A stretch of 64,000 nucleotides of DNA from Otatea glauca (Eukaryota > Streptophyta > Magnoliopsida > Poales > Poaceae). Made by a program: the position numbers and the translations under genes. Positions 57,600 through 64,000 of the stretch are shown piece after piece. The DNA lies in the NCBI GenBank assembly GCA_036346275.1, contig CM070721.1, positions 4,538,452-4,602,451 on the forward strand, read 5' to 3'. The notes beneath the pieces were generated by a model that saw nothing but the letters and a program-made list of their open reading frames with translations, searched no databases and had not been told where the DNA came from. The stretch's first letter is position 1, and every line of letters starts with the position of its first letter.

Positions 57600-57745
57600 C
57601 GATTACATATGAGTCGCCTCTGCGATCATAGTAATCTTTCAGCGTTCTTCGTGATCGTTGAAAGTATTTAGACTCTCTTAAGATGGTATTTGTTATGCTA
57701 CTATAATTCCAATAAAACAGAGGCAAAATAATTCAAAAATTGCTT
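57600..57745 (-). pseudogene. Presumed Copia protease remnant (copy B), Asp to Tyr
   Basis: Encodes NYSSITNTILRESKYF, where the family usually has D-S-(A/G)-T-T-(H/N)-T-I-L-R. The catalytic Asp codon appears as TAT (Tyr), identically in copy A. Confidence 0.55.
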
Positions 57746-57880
57746 GTAAAGGAAAGAATACTGGAATAAAGAATAAATTGCATATTTATTCATGAGAGAA
57801 GTATGCTCTTCTAGAGCTTACAATTCATTATTCAAAGAAAATGCTAACAACCATAATCTAAAAGAAATGCGATTCATGCA

Positions 57881-58579
57881 TTAACGGGCTTTGGACTTTC
57901 CTTGATGCGAAACTTCTCTTTTTTCACCTTGTTTGCCCTTCTTTCTATGAATGGGCTTTCTCACCTTGTAGCTATTGGCATTGACTTCTGTGCCAGTGCC
58001 CCTTCCAGGTGGCTGCGAGACATAGTTCTTGCGTAGAACATCGTCTTGTGATTCCGCAACTTGCATTACATCAATCAGTTCGCTATACTCCTTGTATGCG
58101 TCCTGATGATAGTTGCGTGCACTCTGGATAGCATTAGTGTGGAAGGTAGAGAGAGTCTTCTCAATCTTTTCTTCATCAGTGATCTTCATGCCACATAGAG
58201 AGAGATTGGTACAAATTCTGTGCAAGGCAGAATTATACTCGGCCACTGTTCTGAAGTCTGCAAACCTCAGGCGTACCCAATCTTGCTGTGCTTGGGGCAA
58301 GATGGTGTACTTGAGCTTTCGAACCGCTTCGAAGTGCGGTCAAAGCTTGAGTGCACTCTCCTCGACCATGTATTCATTCTTGAGTGGGTGAGAGGTGGTG
58401 CTGAGGAAGTGCAAGGCTTGATCATTACGTTCGGCGGTAGGTTTGGCGTCTGCGAGGACCCTAGACCAATTGTCTGCGCGAGCTTCTTGCCCCACGAGCG
58501 ATCTTTACGTCCGATGCCCAAGTGAGATAGTTACGACCGTGCGGGGCGTTCTTCAAACTCACGATTCACGATCGGACAT
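57881..58579 (-). pseudogene. Copia copy B gag (UBN2-like), no zinc knuckle
   Basis: The likely start is ATG at 58579, followed by a readable NAPHGRNYLTWASDVKI segment, several indels, and then a clean 139-codon frame (57881-58300) with ADFRTVAEYNSALHRIC, KIEKTLSTFHTNA and YKEYSELIDVM, typical of the Copia gag core. The frame ends after a Lys-rich tail without the CX2CX4HX4C zinc knuckle that normally follows, so nucleic-acid binding is probably reduced or lost. Confidence 0.88.
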
Positions 58580-58849
58580 CTTCAAGATTTCAAAATTCCG
58601 ACATTAGATTCTGCGTGTAATCTAATAGAAAATGGTTTGAAAAGCATAAAGATGCGTAAAATAAATTCATATGCATTGCATTATATAAAATAAAGCAAAG
58701 GATTCAAAATTCTTAAAGAAAATTCATAAACAGAGAAATAGAGCAAGAAAAATTAAAAGCAGAGCCAAATAAATCTTACGGATTTTCTGGCAATTTTTCA
58801 AAATTTTCTGCAAATTTTTTTTTTCTTCTCTTTTTTTTCTTCTTTCTTC

Positions 58850-60190
58850 TTTTCTTTTCTTTTCCCTGCCGAACCGGCCCGATGGGCCTTGCCTCTTTTC
58901 GCCCATTTGCTCATGTGCTAGGGTTTCCCTAGCCGCATCCGCCGCCGACCGTTTTTTTTCTTTTCTCTTCGCCTTTCTTCCACGCGAGCATCTCCGCTGC
59001 TTCATTCATCTTGTGCGATTTCTTTTTCGCTTGCCTCTGCCGCACAATGCCGCCGCCTACTTGCTTCTTCTTCACGCGCGAGCAGCTGCGGGTCGCGCTA
59101 CCGGGCGGCGGTGGCTGCGAGCCACAGGCCTGGGCGGCGGACGGCGAGTGTGAGCAGAGGCGGCGCGCGACCAAACGGGCTTCATGCGCGACGGGCGAAG
59201 TCGGCGCCGAGGCGCGGCGTGATTGCCGCAGAGGCGGATGCGAGAGTGGTGCCGCGGCGTGCAGTGAGCGGTCGCATCTACGGGCTTCGAGCCGCGGCAA
59301 CCGAAGGTCGGAGGTGCCGGCGGCGCTGCAGCAGCCGGCTGCATCTCTCGGGCCGAGCCGGGCAACCGAGGGTCGTGAGGCGAGGCCGAGCACCGCCGAG
59401 CGGTGGCGAGCCGGCGGCGGCGCCACGCGGCGGAGGCCGAGCTGGCCGGCGGCGCCGCGGAGGCCGAGGCGTTCGTCTTGCGGCGAGGGCGCGACGCGGC
59501 GGCGCGCGCGCGTGCGTCGAGGTGCCGGCGACGCCGAGCGCAGCCGGGCCGACAGTGGTCGGCAGGGCGCCGTGGCGAGACGGGTGCAGCGGCCGGACAA
59601 CGACGCCGCAACGGCAGGTCGGGGGCGCGACGGCGGCGCGTGACGGCGTCAGGGTCGAAGCAAGCGGTGGTGGCTGGCAGAGGCGGCCGGGCGATGCGCG
59701 TGAGCACGAAGGTCGGGCGGCATTGGCCGCGGCCGGCCGGCGGTGCGGTCGCGCAGAGGCCGATGTCGCCGAAGCGCCGCGAGCCGAGGCCGGGCGGCGC
59801 TGAAGCGGAGGCCTAAGCGGGCGCTGCCGTGGCGCGTCTGCACGATCGCGAGCCGGGCGGCCGAGGCGGCGGCGGCCGGGCGCGAAGCGCACCGCGAGCC
59901 GGTCGGTCGGACGGGGCGACACGGCAGAGGCGAAGGCGAGCGCTGCGATCGGCCGTGTCGCGTCGAGCCGGCGGCGCGCGACACGAGGGCCGACGCGGCG
60001 CCGCGGGTACTGGTCCGAGTCCGGCGGCGGTGCGCTTGAGCGCATCACCGGCGTGGCGAGGCCGACGGCGCCGTCTTGTGGCGGCGGCAAGGCTGCGTCT
60101 TCGAAGCCACGTTAGTGGCGGTAACCGTCGCGCGTGCCGAGTTGGCGGCCGGTGACGTGTTGGCTGCATGCCAAGGCGACAGCCCCTTTT
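58850..60190 (-). other. GC-rich leader of Copia copy B
   Basis: About 1.3 kb of very high GC, with GCGGC/GCCG-rich sequence and long overlapping frames in several phases on both strands (longest 270 codons, 59278-60090 minus). The peptides are Arg/Ala/Pro-rich without recognisable domains, so I read them as compositional. The block lies between the primer-binding region and gag and is absent from copy A. Confidence 0.7.
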
Positions 60191-60364
60191 TTTTCTGGAT
60201 GTAATATGCTTCATGTGCACTGTTGTTTCATGTCAATGTAGCTTCTTGCCACGTGACGAACGCAGTACCGCTGCGTAGGTTAGATGCATGCATAGAAAAC
60301 AACAGCGATTAGATTCAATCGTCGAATTCCCACCTTTTCTCACCTTTTCAATCTGAACTCCGGT

Positions 60365-60384
60365 AGAGCTTCGTGCTGATAACG
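60365..60384 (-). promoter_or_regulatory. Primer-binding region of Copia copy B
   Basis: Adjacent to the 5' LTR the minus strand reads CGTTATCAGCACGAAGC. The TTATCAGCACGA core is seen as a primer-binding site in other plant Copia elements (from memory) and differs from the TGGTATCAGAGC type. Confidence 0.55.
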
Positions 60385-60614
60385 TGTTAAGGAACCTCGC
60401 TATCGAATAGTCCGGGGTTCCCGAACAGATCTGAAGTGGAGAACAGAAAGAGGGAGAGACACGTGTTTAGGGAGAGCGAAAGCGGAAATTCTTTATTGCT
60501 AATGAATTCTGTGTACATGGGGGGGACCCCCCTTCCTCCTTTTATAGCGCTCTCTAGGGTTTTGGCTAAAGGGACCAGCATGGGCCTTCATGGGCCAAAC
60601 AGGGTTTCCCAACA
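60385..60614 (-). mobile_element. 5' LTR of Copia copy B, 230 bp
   Basis: Partner of 53691-53920, with one observed mismatch. It carries a minus-strand TATAAAAG box at 60539-60546. Followed by TTAAG, the right copy of the target-site duplication. Confidence 0.97.
60539..60546 (-). promoter_or_regulatory. TATA box in Copia copy B 5' LTR
   Basis: TATAAAAG on the minus strand in the middle of the 230-bp LTR. It is the only obvious core-promoter element there. Confidence 0.6.
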
Positions 60615-60619
60615 TTAAG

Positions 60620-61200
60620 AACGAAAAATTCTCTAAACACCCATATCAGCTATTAATTAATGCCAGCTACTGTCCTGTCATAAAGAACACCTGGCCTGCT
60701 CAGTTCTAACTAAACCGAGCAAGCATAAATAAAATCCTTTGTAGACCCTCTGTAGACACATATCTTGTTGAGTGTTGACACAGCATTTTCAGATAAATAC
60801 AAGTATTCAGAAAATTAGAATAACTTCATGTTCCTTGTCACGGAGCCACCCAATGTAAAGCTTTCATATATGCGTTCCTATGATCACCAAGCAGTCAAGT
60901 ATTTGGTAAAAGGCACCAGCCTAGCTCCAATTTATAAATGATCGTGAATACTAAATGCCCTTTTCTAATTCCATGAGCTTTCCTCTTAGTGATAAAAAGT
61001 GACATCAAAATGAACTATTGGGCATCCAGACTGACAGGTTGCCAAGTTCGACCTGGGCAAGACAGAAATCTTGTTCTAAGTGACCATGTCAATTATTTCC
61101 AACCCATGTTATCCTAAAGATTATTCGCAACAAATGGAAACAAAGCAACAAACCTAGCTAGCTTCAAATTTAAGCTTTAAGACTGCCATTTTACCTTGGT
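60620..61200. other. Unassigned AT-rich spacer
   Basis: No gene or element signature recognised; possibly the 3' flank of the coiled-coil gene remnant to its right. Confidence 0.3.
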
Positions 61201-61206
61201 CGGAGA

Positions 61207-61521
61207 ACTAGCAGAATTCCTTTTTCAGATCGGTGTTTTCACTCTTTCCCCTCAAACTCAGCAGCCTTTTGATTTCTTCGTCAAGAATTCTGTTTTCCTT
61301 AAATAGCTTCTTCACTTTGAATAAAGCAAGTAAGAATTTTCTAATGATCAGAACTACAGTCATGCTGAGTTGATGTTCACTAAGAAGAAAATAAGTTGCA
61401 GGTCAATAATTGCAAGGACAAGAGTATTTCAATATCTTACCTCGTCTGCTTTATTATGATTGATCCTTAGGTTCTCATTATCCTTCTATAGATCTTGCAC
61501 TTCGTCGGTCAACGCACTAAG
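61207..61521 (-). pseudogene. Coiled-coil gene remnant, two exons
   Basis: Exon 61441-61521 (81 bp, phase 0, AG acceptor and GTAAGA donor) encodes LSALTDEVQDL, a TAG stop, then KDNENLRINHNKADE. A following segment at about 61207-61320 encodes VKKLFKENRILDEEIKRLLS and ends at TAG. The heptad-like Leu/Ile spacing and charge pattern indicate a coiled coil. The internal stop, and the lack of a clean acceptor before the second segment, suggest a pseudogene. I do not recognise the family. Nearby repeats hint that it may belong to a CACTA element rather than a host gene. Confidence 0.5.
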
Positions 61522-61529
61522 CTGCATAT

Positions 61530-62499
61530 TGAGAATGACACACGTAAGATGAACGTTGCAGGATCAGATTAAACAGGACAACATAAATAGGTGGACAACC
61601 AGTGCCTTAGTATTTGCTAACACTAAGCACAAGAGCTTAAGAAAGTGAAGGAAAAAACTTCTAGCAAATAGAATATTCTACAAATGTTCATCAAATATTT
61701 TCACACACACCTACATGACTTTAGAACAGAGAGATCGTAAGACAGAAGAGTACATGCATAACTGACTTGGGATATAAAATGGACAGATCTGAAGGTTGAT
61801 AAATCACATTAATATAAAACTCCATTAATAGGTGGGGTTCAACAGTACATCATATATCAGATCATAAGGCAGTGAATAAGGGAAAGAGTCCCTTATGGAC
61901 TACAACTTAGGATGATTCGGACCGTCCATTCACTCAATGGACAATCCTGACATACGGAGATTGCTTAAGTTGCAGTCCCGTAGGTACCGCATAGAAACCC
62001 TTTCCGTGAATAAGTGGTAGTACAGCGTTATCATCTGTGCCATGAACAGGCTCTCACTGACATCACATCCAGAGGCCAAAAATAAAAACCTTGACACATT
62101 GTTACAGTTATTCCTCTTATATGTGTTCTACAGCAGTCCACACCAACAGGAATTGAAGCAATAATCACAAAGTTGGAACGAACACAAAACAAAGATATGC
62201 ATGTACCATCATGTACTACTAATAACATTTTGTACCACAGTAAATCTAGCATGGCAGAAAGAGCCACCTAAGAATTCACACCACTACACTATCTTGGAAT
62301 TTACTCATGCTTTAAATAATTACTATCACTGGATAATGACATATAGTATTCAAAAGGTTTTTGCTGTATATTTCATTATTTTCCCCTTACGCAACTTTAT
62401 GGTATGCGGTGACTAAGAAAAATATCAAGATAAAATTTTGAAACATAATTTTTCTTAGATTCGATCAAGGAATATGACTTGTTTAGAGTTAAATAGGAC
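61530..62499. other. Unassigned, probably intronic or transposon interior
   Basis: AT-rich; short frames such as 62031-62267 (minus) have no recognised motif. Confidence 0.3.
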
Positions 62500-63120
62500 T
62501 CTGAATAATTATATATCTAATAAAAAAACTATCTACACAACTTTTTTCTAAAAAATAATTCAATTTTTTATTAATTTTACATAAATTAATGGCCATAAAA
62601 AATTATGGAAATAGACTGTATGTTGCTACTATGTACTAGAGAAATAAATAGAACTACGGGAAAATGCATTCTCCATGTTGCAAACGCAACTAACAGATCT
62701 AATTTTTTAAAGTTAATCAGTATGGTGCACTACCACATGGCTAGTATAAGAAAGTAATAGATCTACAACAACGTATGCTACAAAGAACTACTCTAAATAA
62801 CCACATATCTAAAACAAATTATCTAGCCATCTTTTTTAAAAACAATAGTGTAATTTTTAATTAATTTTACAAAATTAATGGTTGAAAGAAATTATGAAAA
62901 TGGACAGTATGCTGCTACTACGCACTAGAGGAATAAATACAACTTTGGGAAATTACATTCTCTATGTTGTGTATACAACTAACTAGAAGTTCTAATTTTC
63001 TCAAATTAATTGGTGCGGGCACTACCACATAACTACTATGAGAAAGTAATGGATCTACAACAATGCATTTTACAACAAAAAAACTACTCAAAATAACCAA
63101 ATATCTAAAACAAAAACTAC
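62500..63120 (+). repeat. 289-bp tandem repeat, about 2.1 copies
   Basis: Blocks recur at a 289-base offset (for example GTTGCTACTA at 62622 and GCTGCTACTA at 62911; AAATAAATAGAAC against AATAAATACAAC). The third copy stops after ATCTAAAACAAAAACTAC. Confidence 0.85.
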
Positions 63121-63221
63121 ATATGCATATATCTACTACCTAGTATAACTACGGATCAAATCGTTTTATTTAATAACCTACCATGGTTTCAAAAAAATAA
63201 ATCTACAACGAAGCACAAAAC

Positions 63222-63404
63222 TTACCTAAAAATAGCGAAATCCATTCCTCCTTGTTTCTTCTCCTCTTCCCTTTTCCTCTTCTCCTCACATCTTCTCCTG
63301 TCCACTCCCTCTTCTTCTCCTTTCCCTCCCTTTCTCTCTTCTGTTCTGGCTGATTGCCCCAAGCCGGCCACGCTGTCACTTAAATACCTATCTTTTATCG
63401 CCAT
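63222..63404 (-). pseudogene. Possible first exon, charged low-complexity
   Basis: A 60-codon frame, Lys/Glu/Arg-rich, whose end runs into an AG-GTAAG-like donor (near 63226). It could be the 5' exon of the coiled-coil gene at 61.2-61.5 kb. Purine-rich composition makes a chance frame possible. Confidence 0.3.
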
Positions 63405-63560
63405 TTGAAATGGTGATAGATGGCGCGGGTGCCTCTATCGTCATTTCAAATGGTGATTGGTTGACTCTGTCGTCAAATCGAACAGCGACAGACGCTGTGT
63501 CAGCCAACGTTCGTCCACTCGTTTGGTGATAGAGCCTTTATCGCCAATTAAATTAGTAAC
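63396..63560 (+). repeat. Hairpin array, CACTA-like subterminal repeats
   Basis: Four short dyads in 165 bp around the motif ATCGCCATTT/AAATGGTGAT: 63396-63418, about 63435-63457, about 63469-63493 (CTGTCG...CGACAG) and about 63521-63547 (TTGGTGATA...TATCGCCAA). The layout is like the array at 3220-3476. No CACTA or TAGTG terminus was found next to it. Confidence 0.55.
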
Positions 63561-64000
63561 ATAGGTATATTTTTGTAATTTTTTTACATATTTTGTCTGT
63601 AATATTATTTTTAAAATTTATTATTAAAAAAATCTATAAAGAAGACAAGGTGATTATTTAGCTATCTTATATAATTTGGTATTTTCCAGCTACTGCCTTA
63701 CCTGCAGCTGTCTCTGTAGATCATTTTAGTTGATGATTTGTAGCCATGTAGCTATGTGATTTAATTACTTATTGCCCCTTCTCTGCATATATATATATAT
63801 ATATTCAACGATTTTACTTATTGATTTGTGCTGCAACAGCTGTACTAGTGTAGTTTCTTGTTGAATATACCAGAGTTTTCAACTGAGTAGGTGATTTCCG
63901 GATAGAGCAGATTAGCACAGCTACTGATCTCTTAGAGAAGTTGATTTGAAATATCCTGTCAAGACACTTAAGGTATAATTCATGATTTTCTATGGCTTAC
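63561..64000. other. AT-rich end of window
   Basis: Contains a TA run at about 63787-63804. No gene recognised. Confidence 0.4.

Larger units (their letters stand above)
53691..60614 (-). mobile_element. Copia retrotransposon copy B, complete ends, broken coding region
   Basis: LTRs of 230 bp at both ends, with a perfect 5-bp duplication TTAAG (53686-53690 and 60615-60619). The order on the minus strand is 5' LTR, primer-binding region (TTATCAGCACGAAG), GC-rich leader, gag, protease-like remnant, integrase, reverse transcriptase, RNase H, polypurine tract, 3' LTR. It inserted in the SINE flank. The coding frames have many small indels despite near-identical LTRs. Confidence 0.97.

Noticed and set aside
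59072..60090. Long overlapping reading frames on both strands (up to 270 codons)
   Set aside because: Composition is GC-extreme, peptides are Arg/Ala/Pro-rich without domains, and frames are open in several phases; this is expected by chance and lies within a Copia leader.
1..64000. CRISPR array, prophage or bacterial operon
   Set aside because: Repeats present are transposon-derived or microsatellite; genes have introns and plant transposon signatures.

Overview
The window looks like a transposon-dominated intergenic block of a plant nuclear genome, most likely a grass. This is inferred from the element types (CACTA with a ULP1-type protease gene, hAT and PIF/Harbinger MITEs, a tRNA-derived SINE, Copia elements, solo LTRs with C-tract 3' ends typical of grass elements) and from small GT-AG introns. 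No bacterial operon, rRNA gene, tRNA gene or CRISPR array was seen. I found no complete, intact host gene; nearly all recognisable coding sequence is transposon-derived, usually broken.

Layout. 1-0.5 kb: MULE-like transposase fragment. 1.5 kb: PIF/Harbinger-type MITE. 3.2-5.0 kb: one end of a CACTA element with a hairpin array and a multi-exon ULP1-like protease gene on the minus strand. 6.3-6.9 kb: tandem duplication and a MITE. 6.9-8.8 kb: a gag-only Copia-type retrotransposon. 11-19.6 kb: a cluster of AT-rich non-autonomous hAT-like elements, several with 8-bp target-site duplications (TSDs). 20.2-24.2 kb: a minus-strand Copia remnant (copy A) without LTRs. 26.5-27.0 kb: LINE fragment. 27.16-29.16 kb: a 2.0-kb hAT-type element carrying two exons of an anthranilate synthase alpha-subunit gene. 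34.1-35.1 kb: another non-autonomous hAT with a GC-rich core. 35.7-42.0 kb: a nearly full-length Copia element (copy C). 42.3-49.6 kb: three solo LTRs nested inside one another. 50.7-53.7 kb: MITE, foldback element and SINE. 53.7-60.6 kb: a Copia element (copy B) of the same family as copy A, with almost identical 230-bp LTRs and a perfect TSD. 61-63.6 kb: remnants of a coiled-coil gene, a 289-bp tandem repeat and a hairpin array resembling CACTA subterminal repeats.

The most informative points are these. Copy C appears to start gag inside its own 5' LTR and to splice across the LTR/internal boundary. The copy A/B family shares loss of the presumed protease aspartate, yet copy B has LTRs differing at about one base. 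The hAT element at 27-29 kb has captured host exons. The nested solo LTRs give a clear insertion order. Several TSDs could be read directly, so the boundaries of these elements are firm; internal gene models are less so.
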